A stretch of 64,000 nt of DNA from Paenibacillus alkalitolerans (GTDB lineage Bacteria > Bacillota > Bacilli > Paenibacillales > YIM-B00363). The DNA is taken from the NCBI RefSeq assembly GCF_016482785.1, contig NZ_JAEMXM010000007.1:62001-126000 (forward strand), given 5' to 3'. Below the pieces are notes generated by a model, which saw only the letters and a list, made by a program, of their open reading frames with translations, was not told the DNA's origin and made no database searches. Made by a program: the position numbers and the translations under genes. Of this stretch, positions 1-8,753 are shown piece after piece (position 1 is the stretch's first letter; each line of letters opens with the position of its first letter).

Positions 1-907
1 AGATGCCCTGGATGCTCGTTTCCATCCGCGCATTGACGGCCACGAACGGCCCGTTCTTCCGCAAATTGAGCGCCTCAATGGCCCGGACGTTCGGAGTTCG
101 GCCAATACATGCGACCGCATGCGACGCTTTCATCTCGCTGCGTTCGCCGTTCGCTGATTCCAAGACGGCTCTCATTGCGCCGTCTTCTCTTCGGAACGAC
201 ACAACTTTCGTCGAGGTTAGCAGCTTGACGCCGTTTTTCAGAAGCGTCTTCTTGAGCACGTTGGCCGCATCGCTATCTTCGCTCGGCACGATGCGTTCAG
301 CCGCTTCCACGATCGTAACTTCGGCCCCAAGATTCGAGAATATGCAGGCGAACTCGACGCCGATGATGCCGCCGCCGACAATGAGGATGCTCTTCGGCAC
401 TTCCGTCAGATCGAAGACGGTTTCGCTCGTCAATACGCCGCTTTCCTTTAAGCCCTCGATCGACGGAATGACCGGTGCGGACCCTGTGGCCACAATGACG
501 CTGCCGCCTCGAATCGCCTCTTCTCCGTCCTCTTGTTTGACAACGACGGTTTTATCCGCGCGAACGGTGCCGAAGCCATGAATTACATCGACCGGGCCGC
601 GCTTCATCAGTGCGGCTACACCGCTCCGAAGCTGGCGGACGACTTTGTCCTTGCGTTCCATCATTTTGGCGAAATCGAGCATCATCTCTCCGGTTTCAAT
701 TCCCCAGCTTTTCGCTTGTTCGATTAATTGTATCGTCTCCGCATACCGGAGCAGCGTTTTGGAGGGAATGCACCCCCGGTTCAAACAAGTGCCTCCCAGA
801 CGATCCGCTTCAACGAGCGCCACCGTCTTGCCGTATTTCGCCGCTTCCGCCGCCGCGACGTACCCGCCGGGGCCGCCGCCGACAACCACCACATCGTACG
901 TTCTCAT
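1..907 (-). CDS. lpdA: dihydrolipoyl dehydrogenase (E3), C-terminus outside window
   Basis: Flavoprotein that reoxidises the lipoyl arm of a 2-oxoacid dehydrogenase complex with NAD+. About 302 N-terminal residues are visible of an expected 460-470. The FAD-binding GGGPGG motif lies at residues 10-15, the redox-active disulfide CLNRGC follows at about 41-46, and a second nucleotide-binding glycine motif (VGGGIIGVEFA) lies near residue 185. There is no N-terminal lipoyl domain. It is the last gene of the E1alpha-E1beta-E2-E3 operon and starts about 50 bases after the E2 stop. The start ATG is preceded by GGAGG. The E3 identity is secure; whether the complex uses acetoin or pyruvate is not decided by this gene. 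Confidence 0.95.
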   Translation of the reverse strand, partial: MRTYDVVVVGGGPGGYVAAAEAAKYGKTVALVEADRLGGTCLNRGCIPSKTLLRYAETIQLIEQAKSWGIETGEMMLDFAKMMERKDKVVRQLRSGVAALMKRGPVDVIHGFGTVRADKTVVVKQEDGEEAIRGGSVIVATGSAPVIPSIEGLKESGVLTSETVFDLTEVPKSILIVGGGIIGVEFACIFSNLGAEVTIVEAAERIVPSEDSDAANVLKKTLLKNGVKLLTSTKVVSFRREDGAMRAVLESANGERSEMKASHAVACIGRTPNVRAIEALNLRKNGPFVAVNARMETSIQGI

Positions 908-960
908 GGTATCCTCCCTGCTTCTGTTTCTACACTGCGCGTCAATCTTACGATTGACTC

Positions 961-2253
961 CTACACCAGCAAATAATATGGCGATTCCAGCATGTTTTTC
1001 AGGTCTGTCAAAAAAGCGGCCGCAGGCGCTCCGTCCACGGCGCGATGGTCGAAGGACAGCGAAAGCGACATCATCGGGCGCAGCTGAATCGTTCCCTCGA
1101 AGGCGGAAGGCTTCTCGCGGATGCGCCCGACCCCTAGAATCGCCACTTCGGGGGCGTTGATGATCGGCGTAAATCCGTCAACCGCGTACTTGCCCAAATT
1201 GCTGATCGTGAACGTTCCGCCCGTCAATTGCTCCGGTGTCAGCTTTTTGTCGCGCGCCGCCGCCGCAATCGTCTTGCATTCTTGCGTCAGTTCGGAAAGC
1301 GACTTGCGGGAGACGCTGCGCACGACCGGAACAAGCAGCCCTTCCTGCTGGTCGACGGCCAAACCGATATGCGTTTCCTTATGCAGCCGAATCGTGCCGT
1401 CCTCGTACGTTGCGTTGAGCCGAGGATGTTTGAACAGCGCGCTCGCGGCCGCCTTGAAAATAATTTCAGTATAAGACAGCCTGTACCCTGTCCGTTTTTC
1501 GATTTCCGGCAGCAGCTGTTTGCGCAGCTCGACCGCAGCGCCCATATCCACCTCCGCCGTCAATGTGACGTGCGGAGCCGAGAAGGCGCTTTCCGTCATT
1601 CGCCGCGCGATTGCAGCCCGAATGCCTCGCACCGGAATCGTCTCGTACCCGTCGTCAGCCTCAGCCGACTGAGCCCACTTCGCCGCCGTAGCCGCGGCGC
1701 GGACGACGTCGTCCTTCATTACTTTGCCGGCTGTGCCCGATCCGGCCAAGCTTCGCAAGTCAACGCCCGACGCTTCGGCGAGCTTTCTCGCCAACGGCGT
1801 GGCCTTTCCGCTTGTATGTGCCTCTACGTCGGCGGCTTGAATGCGGCCGTTCACCCCGCCGCCCCGCACCTCGGCAAGCTCGATTCCGTTCTCCCGGGCG
1901 ATGCGCCGCGCCGCCGGCGTTGCGCGGACCGCTCCTGCACCGGCTAGCTGACCGCTGTCACTCTCCTCTTCGGTTGCCGCAAGCGAATCGCCGGGCGTAT
2001 CCGGCACGGCTTCGCCCGGCTCGCCGATATAGCCGATAATTTTGTTAACAGGCACTTCGTCGTCGGGCCCATAGTACGTTTTTAACAGCACGCCTTCTTC
2101 GTAAGCTTCGACCTCGATGTTGATTTTGTCGGTCATCACTTCCAAAATCGGCTCGCCGACTTTGACCGGTTCGCCTTCTTTCTTCAGCCACAGCATGATG
2201 ACACCCTTCTCCATCGTCATCCCGAGCTTAGGCATCAAGATGGGCTTTGCCAT
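961..2253 (-). CDS. acoC: dihydrolipoamide acyltransferase (E2) with two subunit-binding domains
   Basis: Core E2 subunit: carries the lipoyl arm and moves the acyl group to CoA. The N-terminal lipoyl domain has the lipoylated lysine in the TDK motif (K43). Two peripheral-subunit-binding domains follow in tandem, at about 111-143 (ATPAARRIA start) and 151-187 (ATPLARKLA start); most E2 chains of this size have one. The C-terminal catalytic acyltransferase domain ends with DHRAVDG (His about 403, Asp about 407). Length 430. It follows the E1beta gene by 27 bases in the same operon. Sequence style fits acetoin dehydrogenase E2, but a pyruvate or branched-chain role cannot be excluded. Confidence 0.9.
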   Translation of the reverse strand: MAKPILMPKLGMTMEKGVIMLWLKKEGEPVKVGEPILEVMTDKINIEVEAYEEGVLLKTYYGPDDEVPVNKIIGYIGEPGEAVPDTPGDSLAATEEESDSGQLAGAGAVRATPAARRIARENGIELAEVRGGGVNGRIQAADVEAHTSGKATPLARKLAEASGVDLRSLAGSGTAGKVMKDDVVRAAATAAKWAQSAEADDGYETIPVRGIRAAIARRMTESAFSAPHVTLTAEVDMGAAVELRKQLLPEIEKRTGYRLSYTEIIFKAAASALFKHPRLNATYEDGTIRLHKETHIGLAVDQQEGLLVPVVRSVSRKSLSELTQECKTIAAAARDKKLTPEQLTGGTFTISNLGKYAVDGFTPIINAPEVAILGVGRIREKPSAFEGTIQLRPMMSLSLSFDHRAVDGAPAAAFLTDLKNMLESPYYLLV

Positions 2254-2280
2254 GCGTTTCTCCCCCTGTCCGTCCCGCGC

Positions 2281-3273
2281 TTACGCTTTGCGGTACAACG
2301 TGTTTTTCGCGGCCTCAATAATGTCCGGCACTTGCGGCACCGCGGCTTTTTCCAAATTCGGGTTGTACGGTATCGGCACCGGCTTTCCGCCTAAACGCCG
2401 GATCGGCGCGTCAAGGTAGTCGAACGCTTCGCTCTCCGCAATCGAGCTCGCGATCTCCGCGCCGTATCCCGCGCGCTTCACCGCTTCATGCACTACCACG
2501 AGCCTTCCGGTTTTCATTACGGATTCGACGATCGTTTCAAGATCGAGCGGCACGAGTGTGCGAGGATCGACGACTTCCGCGGAAACGCTTTCCTTTTCGA
2601 GCTTGGCCGCGGCTTCGAGCGCTTTGTTCACCATGATGCCGGTCGCTACGATCGTGACGTCTTTGCCTTCGCGCTTGACGTCCGCTTTGCCAAGCGGAAT
2701 CGTATACATATCTTCCGGGACATGGCTTCTGGTCCGGTAAAGCAATTTATGCTCATAGAAGATGACCGGATTGTCATCTTCAATTGCAGAGATCAGCAGT
2801 CCTTTCACGTCATATGCGGTCGACGGTTGAACGACCTTCAGCCCCGGGATGTGCGCCATCCACGCTTCCAAGCTTTGCGAGTGCTGCGCCGCCGCGCCCG
2901 TGCCCGAGCCGGCCGGCGTGCGCAGCACCATCGGCACTTTTCCTTTGCCGCCGTACATGTAGCGAATTTTTGCCGCTTGATTGACAATTTGGTCCGTCGC
3001 AATCGTAATGAAATCCGAAAATTGCAGCTCCAAAATCGGCCGCATGCCGGTCAGAGCGGATCCGACAGCCGCGCCGGCGATCGCCGATTCCGAAATCGGA
3101 GTGTTTCTCACCCGCTCCGGCCCGAATTCTTCAATCATTCCGCGCGTGACGCCGAAAGCCCCGCCGTATACGCCGATGTCTTCACCTAAAATATATACGT
3201 CTTCGTCTACACGCATTTTTTGCGACATCGCTTCCCGAACCGCTTCCAAATACGTAAGCTCTCTCACTCCCAC
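2281..3273 (-). CDS. acoB: 2-oxoacid dehydrogenase E1 beta subunit (acetoin/pyruvate type)
   Basis: Transketolase-like beta subunit that pairs with the E1alpha chain to form the thiamine-diphosphate enzyme. At 330 residues it has the usual family length. The N-terminus ([13 protein letters not shown]), the GEDIGVYGG segment near residue 30 and the C-terminal transketolase segment are all typical of the family. Its start lies 12 bases after the E1alpha stop, so the two chains are translationally close, as is usual for heterodimers. Good ribosome binding site (GGGGGAG). No abnormal features were seen. Confidence 0.92.
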   Translation of the reverse strand: MGVRELTYLEAVREAMSQKMRVDEDVYILGEDIGVYGGAFGVTRGMIEEFGPERVRNTPISESAIAGAAVGSALTGMRPILELQFSDFITIATDQIVNQAAKIRYMYGGKGKVPMVLRTPAGSGTGAAAQHSQSLEAWMAHIPGLKVVQPSTAYDVKGLLISAIEDDNPVIFYEHKLLYRTRSHVPEDMYTIPLGKADVKREGKDVTIVATGIMVNKALEAAAKLEKESVSAEVVDPRTLVPLDLETIVESVMKTGRLVVVHEAVKRAGYGAEIASSIAESEAFDYLDAPIRRLGGKPVPIPYNPNLEKAAVPQVPDIIEAAKNTLYRKA

Positions 3274-3285
3274 TCCCCCTCGTCG

Positions 3286-4272
3286 TTACGCATAGACGTC
3301 CGTTTCCAAATCTTCCGGCTTCGGCTCCGGGCTTCGCTCGGAGAACGCAACGGAATCTTCGATCGCTTGTTTCGCTTTTTGCTGCAAATCTCCGAGCTGG
3401 CGATCCGTGGCGATGCCCGCATCAAGTAGCGCGCGCTTCATAAAGGCGATCGCATCTTTCTCATTGCGCCAGTACTCTTCCTCATCGCGCGTCCGGTATT
3501 TCTTCGCGTCGCTCTTCGAATGGCCTTTGTAACGGTACGTCTTTGCCTCGATCAACGTCGGACCTTCGCCTCTGCGGGCGCGCTCCACCGCTTTATGCGC
3601 CGCTTCCATCACCGAAAAAATATCGTTTCCTTCCACAACTTTGCCCGGAATTCCGTATGCGGAGGCGCGGTGGGCGATATGTTCGATATTGATCATTTCT
3701 TTGACAGGACCGGACATGCCGTATTGATTGTTTTCACAAAAGAATACGACCGGCAGCTTCCAAATGGAAGCAAGGTTGATCGATTCGTGGAAGCTTCCTT
3801 CGTTGGAGGCTCCGTCGCCGAAGAAGCAGACGGTAACGTAACCGAGGTTTTTCATTTTCGACGTCAGAGCGGAGCCTACCGCAATCGGGATACCGCCTCC
3901 GACGATGCCGTTTGCGCCCAGGTTGCCCTTGTCGACGTCCGCAATGTGCATAGAACCGCCTTTTCCCTTGCAGTAGCCGGTTTCTTTCGCAAACAGTTCA
4001 GCCATCATTCGGTTCACATCCGCTCCTTTCGCGATGCAGTGCCCGTGGCCGCGGTGCGTGCTCGTTATTTTGTCGCGCTCTTCCAGCACCGCACATGCTC
4101 CCGAAGCGGTCGCTTCTTGTCCGACGCACAGGTGCGTCGTGCCATGAATCATTCCGCGGGCGAAAAACTCGTCCACCTTTTCGTCAAAGTAGCGGATGAG
4201 CCACATTTGGTGGTACAGATCCTTCAAGCGTTCGTTCGTAACCATCGGAGGCAGCTTTTGAGAGACCGTCAT
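3286..4272 (-). CDS. acoA: 2-oxoacid dehydrogenase E1 alpha subunit (acetoin dehydrogenase-like)
   Basis: Thiamine-diphosphate-dependent E1 alpha chain, 328 residues. The cofactor motif begins GDGASNEG near residue 155 and ends in CENNQYG, as in TPP enzymes. THRGHGH followed by AKGAD, and GGSMHIAD with LGANGIVGGG, are the signature stretches of AcoA-type and PdhA-type E1alpha. First gene of a four-gene minus-strand operon with a near-consensus promoter at 4326-4354. No AcoR-type sigma-54 activator or sigma-54 promoter is seen nearby, which weakens an acetoin-specific call. The 2-oxoacid dehydrogenase function is secure; the substrate is an inference. Confidence 0.9.
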   Translation of the reverse strand: MTVSQKLPPMVTNERLKDLYHQMWLIRYFDEKVDEFFARGMIHGTTHLCVGQEATASGACAVLEERDKITSTHRGHGHCIAKGADVNRMMAELFAKETGYCKGKGGSMHIADVDKGNLGANGIVGGGIPIAVGSALTSKMKNLGYVTVCFFGDGASNEGSFHESINLASIWKLPVVFFCENNQYGMSGPVKEMINIEHIAHRASAYGIPGKVVEGNDIFSVMEAAHKAVERARRGEGPTLIEAKTYRYKGHSKSDAKKYRTRDEEEYWRNEKDAIAFMKRALLDAGIATDRQLGDLQQKAKQAIEDSVAFSERSPEPKPEDLETDVYA

Positions 4273-4292
4273 ACAATCACTCCATTCGTTTT

Positions 4293-4321
4293 TTACATTT
4301 GTTCATCCATGTTACATTTGT
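4293..4321. promoter_or_regulatory. direct repeat, possible operator of the dehydrogenase operon
   Basis: TTACATTTGT occurs twice, at 4293-4302 and 4312-4321, 19 bases apart (about two helical turns). The upstream copy extends to the palindrome TTACAAATGTAA. The pair lies just downstream of the -10 box, in the initially transcribed region, where a repressor would act. The binding protein is unknown. Confidence 0.4.
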
Positions 4322-4325
4322 AATT

Positions 4326-4354
4326 ATCATATTATCTAGCAAAGAATCAGTCAA
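4326..4354 (-). promoter_or_regulatory. sigma-A-type promoter of the dehydrogenase operon
   Basis: Minus-strand TTGACT (-35, 4349-4354), 17-base spacer, TATGAT (-10, 4326-4331). It is placed about 55 bases upstream of the E1alpha ATG. Confidence 0.7.
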
Positions 4355-4389
4355 GCGACAGACGGAATCTCAGGTCTTTCGTCGGCAGC

Positions 4390-4434
4390 AAAAATAAGCC
4401 CCCGATTGTCGTTATAGACAATTCGGGGGCTATT
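4390..4434 (-). terminator. intrinsic terminator after pssA
   Basis: A near-perfect 14-base inverted repeat (AGCCCCCGATTGTC and its complement, loop of six) is followed on the minus strand by TTATTTTTG. It separates the disA-pssA transcript from the dehydrogenase operon. Confidence 0.85.
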
Positions 4435-4571
4435 TTACACGCAGTATTGCTGATTCCGCCGCCTCGAGATACGGACCGCGAATACGCGCACACTTAAACG
4501 ACTCAAAACTCCTCACGTCGAATCACATGAAGAAAGGGAGAAGCAGCCTTCTCCCCCGAATATGAGGTCCG

Positions 4572-5417
4572 CTATTCGCTCCCAGCGCCTGGCTTCGGCT
4601 CCGGACGATCCGCATCGCCGGCGGCTTCTGCGCCTTGCGGATGCTCGCCGGCATCCTTCGCTTTCCCGCGGCGTCTGAGCGCGAGCTTGATGCCGCCCTT
4701 GGGCAGCCTTGGCGCGCGGACGCGCACGCTCCGGCCGGCGATTCGCGCGATCGTCTCCGCGTTCTTGCGCAAACCGAACAAGGCGTACAACAGCAGCGGA
4801 ATAAACAGCAGCTTGGACAACGCGCCGGGATGCAGCACCGCAACGGAAGCGGCGGCGATGATGACAATAGGCGTGATCCACACGGCGCGGCGCGACATCT
4901 TGAACTGTTTAAAATTCGGATATTTTACGGAAGACACCATCAACGCCGACAATCCCAGTGAGGTTATGACGAGCACGAAAGCGGGAATGTGCTCCGAAAA
5001 CAAAGCCAGTGTACACATTACTCCGCCCGCGGCCGGAATCGGCAGACCGAGAAAGTAACCCGGCAAACCGTCGCTTACGTTGAACCTGGCCAAACGCAGC
5101 GCCCCGCAGATCGGGAAGACGGCCGTTACGATCCATCCGAGCGCCGGATTCAAATCCTGGAACGCCGCGACGTACATAATGAACGCGGGGGCCACACCGA
5201 AGGAAATAACGTCGGAAAGCGAGTCGAGCTCTTTCCCGAACTCGCTTTGCGCATTCAGCGCCCGGGCCACTCTGCCGTCCAACCCGTCAAGCAGCATGGC
5301 GGCGATGACGGTCATCGACGCCGCATCGGGGCGGTCGTTAAAAACCATGATGATTGCTATAATCCCTAAAAATAAATTCCCAACGGTAAACCAATTGGGA
5401 AGCGACTTCAATGTCAT
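4572..5417 (-). CDS. pssA: CDP-diacylglycerol-serine O-phosphatidyltransferase
   Basis: Integral membrane enzyme that makes phosphatidylserine, the precursor of phosphatidylethanolamine. The CDP-alcohol phosphatidyltransferase signature DGx2ARx8Gx3Dx3D is present near residues 45-70 (DGRVAR, then FGKELDSLSD). Several hydrophobic helices follow. A charged tail of about 60 residues rich in Arg, Lys, Glu and Ala extends past the catalytic core. The ATG at 5417 is preferred over an in-frame GTG three codons upstream because AGGAGTG sits at the right distance. It follows disA on the same strand; disA-pssA adjacency is common in Paenibacillaceae. Confidence 0.9.
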   Translation of the reverse strand: MTLKSLPNWFTVGNLFLGIIAIIMVFNDRPDAASMTVIAAMLLDGLDGRVARALNAQSEFGKELDSLSDVISFGVAPAFIMYVAAFQDLNPALGWIVTAVFPICGALRLARFNVSDGLPGYFLGLPIPAAGGVMCTLALFSEHIPAFVLVITSLGLSALMVSSVKYPNFKQFKMSRRAVWITPIVIIAAASVAVLHPGALSKLLFIPLLLYALFGLRKNAETIARIAGRSVRVRAPRLPKGGIKLALRRRGKAKDAGEHPQGAEAAGDADRPEPKPGAGSE

Positions 5418-5563
5418 CGAACACACTCCTACCGTCAGCGATCGGAAAGCGCCGGCGTTCGCACAGCGGCATCCCGATCCCGCAAGAAAACATACCGCCG
5501 GTCGCGGTTTCGTTTCCTTAAATGTACTCCGAACAAGCTGATATTACTATGCCCAAAAAATCC

Positions 5564-6643
5564 CTAAATGTGCCGATCGACCAACACTTGCTCCCGAATG
5601 CGCTTCAAGCCCTCTTTAATGGTGCGTGCCCGCACCTCGCCGATGCCGTCGACTTCGTCCAGCTCCTCGATCGTCGCCATCAATACGTGAGGCAAATGCT
5701 CGAACTGCTCCACCAAATTGCCGATAATGACAGTCGGAAGACGCGGAATTTTGTTCAATACCCGGTAACCGCGCGGCGACACGGATTCTTCGAGCATCGC
5801 CGTAGTATTCGGATACCCCAGGAGCCTGATGATTTGATGATCCTCCATCAGCTCGTCTCCTGTCGACTTTTTGAACCCGTTCATAATATCCTTAATCTTC
5901 TCGTCGGCCGGTTCGCGGCAATAGTCCTTCAGCAGCAAGTACGCCTCGGTTTCAAGACCGGCGACCAACTCCTCCAACTGCATCGAGATCAGCCGTCCTT
6001 CGTTGCCGAGCTCGTTGATGTAGCGGTTGATCTCGGCTTTAATCCGAAGCACCATCTCGATGCGCTGCACCGCGTTCGCCACGTCGTGGAGCGTCACGAT
6101 TTCTTCGAATTCCGCGGCGGACAAATTCGTCAACGCCTGATCCAGCACGGCCTTGTACTTCTCAAGCGTCTGGATCGCCTGATTCGCCTTCGTCAGAATG
6201 ACTCCGATGTCTTTGAGCGCGTACCTTAGATTGCCTTGGTACAACGTAATGACATTGCGCCGCTGCGATATCGATACGACGAGCTTGCCGGTTTGCTTCG
6301 CCACCCGCTCCGCCGTGCGGTGCCGGATTCCCGTCTCTGAGGAAGGTATGGACGAATCCGGAATGAGCTGGGTGTTGGCGAACAATATCCGCTTCAAATC
6401 CTCGCTGAGTATGATCGCTCCGTCCATCTTAGCCAGCTCGTACAAATAATTCGGCGAAAAATCGCAATTAATCGAAAATCCGCCGTCGACAAGATCCATC
6501 ACCTCAGGAGAGTACCCGCATACGATCAAACCGCCGGTTTTCGCACGCAGCACGTTTTCCAATCCTTCCCGAAACGGTGTTCCTGGCGCAACCAATTGCA
6601 GGAGTTCGCTCATAATTTCCTGATTGTTATCTTCCTTGACCAT
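5564..6643 (-). CDS. disA: DNA integrity scanning diadenylate cyclase DisA
   Basis: Makes cyclic di-AMP from two ATP while scanning DNA for branched structures, and links genome damage to sporulation control. The 359-residue length is typical. The DAC domain carries DGA (74-76) and RHR (107-109), the catalytic signature. A helical linker follows, then a C-terminal helix-hairpin-helix DNA-binding domain ([18 protein letters not shown] near 325-345). The ATG follows GGGGG with a short spacer. It lies downstream of radA on the same strand, as in most Bacillales. The 236-base gap to radA carries a structured repeat described separately. Confidence 0.97.
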   Translation of the reverse strand: MVKEDNNQEIMSELLQLVAPGTPFREGLENVLRAKTGGLIVCGYSPEVMDLVDGGFSINCDFSPNYLYELAKMDGAIILSEDLKRILFANTQLIPDSSIPSSETGIRHRTAERVAKQTGKLVVSISQRRNVITLYQGNLRYALKDIGVILTKANQAIQTLEKYKAVLDQALTNLSAAEFEEIVTLHDVANAVQRIEMVLRIKAEINRYINELGNEGRLISMQLEELVAGLETEAYLLLKDYCREPADEKIKDIMNGFKKSTGDELMEDHQIIRLLGYPNTTAMLEESVSPRGYRVLNKIPRLPTVIIGNLVEQFEHLPHVLMATIEELDEVDGIGEVRARTIKEGLKRIREQVLVDRHI

Positions 6644-6760
6644 AGGTACCCCCTTACCGACCGGATGTTCGACTCGCGAACACCGCTTGCACTATCTATT
6701 GTATTTAAAAACCTATCGAGTTTGCATACCGATTTGAAGAATCGCTCACCGATTTTTATT

Positions 6761-6850
6761 TTATAACTCTAGAATTAATTAGTTTTCACGAAATAAACAG
6801 CAATTCTAGAGTTTCAAGAAAACCTTCCGCTAAACGCGGTCTTGCTTCTT
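6761..6850 (-). ncRNA. two-hairpin covarying element, copy A (upstream of disA)
   Basis: Read on the minus strand. Hairpin I pairs 6838-6847 with 6815-6824 around a 13-base loop that starts GC and ends GGAA. Hairpin II has perfect 11-base arms (6802-6812 with 6766-6776, CTCTAGAATT type) around a 25-base loop. The element ends in TTATAA. Copies at 49004-49089 and 51152-51238 share the loop I sequence, the loop length and the TTATAA end, but have different stem sequences that still pair. I do not recognise the family. It could be a cis-regulatory leader, a small RNA or a mobile repeat. Confidence 0.55.
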
Positions 6851-6879
6851 TGAATTGGCCTCAAAGAGGTTTTCTTATA

Positions 6880-8250
6880 TTACGGCAGCGCCGCCTGCAG
6901 CGCTTCCTGAACGGTGCGGACGGGGACGACTTCGATTCCCTTCGGAGGCGCCCACTGCTTCAAGCTTTTCTCCGGCAAAATGACCCGCGAAAACCCGAGC
7001 TTCAGCGCTTCATTGACACGTTGATCGATTCTCGACACCCCGCGGACTTCACCGGTAAGGCCGATTTCTCCGAAGACGACGTCGCCGGGGTTTGTGGGAC
7101 GGTCCCGGAAGCTCGACGCGACCGCCACAGCAATGCCGAGGTCTGCCGCCGGTTCGTCCAGCTTCACGCCACCCGCCACATTAAGGTATGCGTCTTGAGT
7201 CTGCATGTGCAAGCCGACGCGCTTTTCCAGCACCGCAATGATCAGATTGAGCCTGTTGTAATCGACGCCTGTCGCCATTCGCCGCGGGCTCGGGAAATTC
7301 GTCGAGGCGACGAGCGCCTGCAGCTCCACGAGCACCGGACGGGTGCCTTCCAACGAGGCGACGACAGTCGAGCCCGCCGCGCCGATCGGCCGTTCCGAGA
7401 GAAACAGCTCGGACGGATTCGTCACTTCGGCGAGGCCGCTCTCGGCCATCTCGAAGATGCCGATTTCGTTCGTCGAGCCGAAGCGGTTCTTCACCGCGCG
7501 GAGCATGCGGTACGAGTTGTGCCGCTCGCCCTCGAAGTATAGCACCGTATCCACCATGTGCTCAAGCAGCCTCGGGCCCGCGATGGTCCCCTCCTTCGTC
7601 ACGTGACCGACGAGGAGAGTCGCCACGCCGAGCTGCTTGGCGACACGCATGAACAGCCCGGTGCACTCGCGCACCTGGGACACGCTGCCCGGCGCCGAGG
7701 CGACGCCCGGCTGATACACCGTCTGGATCGAGTCCACGACGAGAATGTCCGGGCGCACCTCCTCCAGCGCTTCGAATATATGGTCCGTGTTCGTCTCGCA
7801 CAGGACGAACAGCGCCGGCGCTGCAGCGCCGAGCCGTTCCGCGCGCATCTTGATCTGCCGCGCCGATTCCTCGCCGCTGACGTACAGCACGCGCAAGCCG
7901 CTGCGGGCAAGCGTCTGCGACGTCTGCAGCAGCAGCGTCGACTTGCCGATGCCCGGGTCCCCGCCTACCAGGATCAACGATCCCGGGACGAGCCCCCCGC
8001 CGAGCACCCGGTTCAACTCGGCGCTGCCGGCATCGATGCGCGGCTCCTGCGCGGCGGCGATTTCCGCGATGGAGCGCGGCTTCTCCTTCGTCATTGCGAC
8101 CGGCGCGCCCGCCACGCCCGCCGTCTTCACGATCGTCTCGGTCTCCTCGACGAACGTGTTCCAAGCGGCGCACCCGGGGCACTTGCCGAGCCACTTCGCC
8201 GATTCGTATCCGCACTCCTGGCAGACGAATTTCGTCTTTGTTTTTGCCAT
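6880..8250 (-). CDS. radA: DNA repair protein RadA
   Basis: Hexameric branch-migration ATPase that helps RecA-mediated recombination. The N-terminal zinc finger has C10, C13, C24 and C27 (CQEC, CPGC). The RecA-like ATPase core has Walker [11 protein letters not shown] at 96-105. The RadA-specific KNRFGS motif lies near residue 250. A C-terminal Lon-protease-like domain completes the 456-residue chain. In most Bacillales radA directly follows clpC; here clpC lies 23 kb upstream and a c-di-GMP riboswitch-like sequence precedes radA by about 75 bases. No strong promoter of its own is visible in the last 80 bases. Confidence 0.97.
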   Translation of the reverse strand: MAKTKTKFVCQECGYESAKWLGKCPGCAAWNTFVEETETIVKTAGVAGAPVAMTKEKPRSIAEIAAAQEPRIDAGSAELNRVLGGGLVPGSLILVGGDPGIGKSTLLLQTSQTLARSGLRVLYVSGEESARQIKMRAERLGAAAPALFVLCETNTDHIFEALEEVRPDILVVDSIQTVYQPGVASAPGSVSQVRECTGLFMRVAKQLGVATLLVGHVTKEGTIAGPRLLEHMVDTVLYFEGERHNSYRMLRAVKNRFGSTNEIGIFEMAESGLAEVTNPSELFLSERPIGAAGSTVVASLEGTRPVLVELQALVASTNFPSPRRMATGVDYNRLNLIIAVLEKRVGLHMQTQDAYLNVAGGVKLDEPAADLGIAVAVASSFRDRPTNPGDVVFGEIGLTGEVRGVSRIDQRVNEALKLGFSRVILPEKSLKQWAPPKGIEVVPVRTVQEALQAALP

Positions 8251-8324
8251 GCAACCACTTCGCTCTACGTCTATTATCTAACAAGTGTAACAATTTCCGG
8301 CGGAGATTACCAAGAGTATATGTA

Positions 8325-8440
8325 GCAAAAATAAACCAAGCACCGTAGAGCGGCCCGGCTGCCGTAACGGCGGCTCATGCCGCCGTCCCAGGCCCGTGGC
8401 TTTGCGTCTCCGCCTTTCGGCGGGTTTGCCTTGGTTCCCT
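8325..8440 (-). ncRNA. c-di-GMP-I (GEMM-I) riboswitch pointing at radA
   Basis: The minus strand shows the GEMM-I landmarks in order: GGCAAACC, hairpin CGCCGAAAGGCG with a GAAA loop, GACGCAAAGCCACGGG, a second GC-rich hairpin (GGACGGCGG to CCGCCGTTACGG), and CAGCCGGGCCG. The outer arms AACCAAG and CTTGGTT close the element and are followed by TATTTTTG, which could act as a terminator when P1 forms. The first coding sequence downstream is radA at 8250. I call the aptamer by motif recognition only. Confidence 0.85.
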
Positions 8441-8524
8441 TCGCTTGGTTGTTTAGGTCGTTCGCTTCATGCAACTTAAAGCTGTAGGACATATTCTCCA
8501 TGAACCGACAATATCCTGCAATAA

Positions 8525-8552
8525 TTGACAAAATGTTTGCATTCCATATACT
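8525..8552 (+). promoter_or_regulatory. promoter of the MFS transporter gene
   Basis: TTGACA (8525-8530), 16-base spacer, TATACT (8547-8552). It gives an untranslated leader of about 190 bases before the ATG at 8754. Confidence 0.65.
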
Positions 8553-8574
8553 TGAGCGGCGCAATTTCTGTTAA

Positions 8575-8622
8575 GATAACGATACTGAGATTGGTACCGG
8601 CAGTTGCGCCGGCATCGTTATC
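8575..8622 (+). promoter_or_regulatory. stem-loop in the MFS leader
   Basis: Perfect outer arms GATAACGAT (8575-8583) and ATCGTTATC (8614-8622) enclose a second hairpin, CCGGC / GCCGG (8597-8612). It would lie about 20 bases into the transcript. It could be an RNA regulator or a protein operator. The remainder of 8251-8753 shows no gene I can support. Confidence 0.45.
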
Positions 8623-8753
8623 AATACACTGCACTTATTAATTAAGGTACATTTTGACCGTTGGTATATTCGCCGCATTGATGGATGCACGTTACATTTT
8701 ACCATTTCAGCAAATGATAGACTACCCATGAAACGGAAGGCAGAGAATATTAT

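Noticed and set aside
8307-8564. 85-codon minus-strand frame
   Set aside because: It runs through the c-di-GMP riboswitch and lacks a ribosome binding site.
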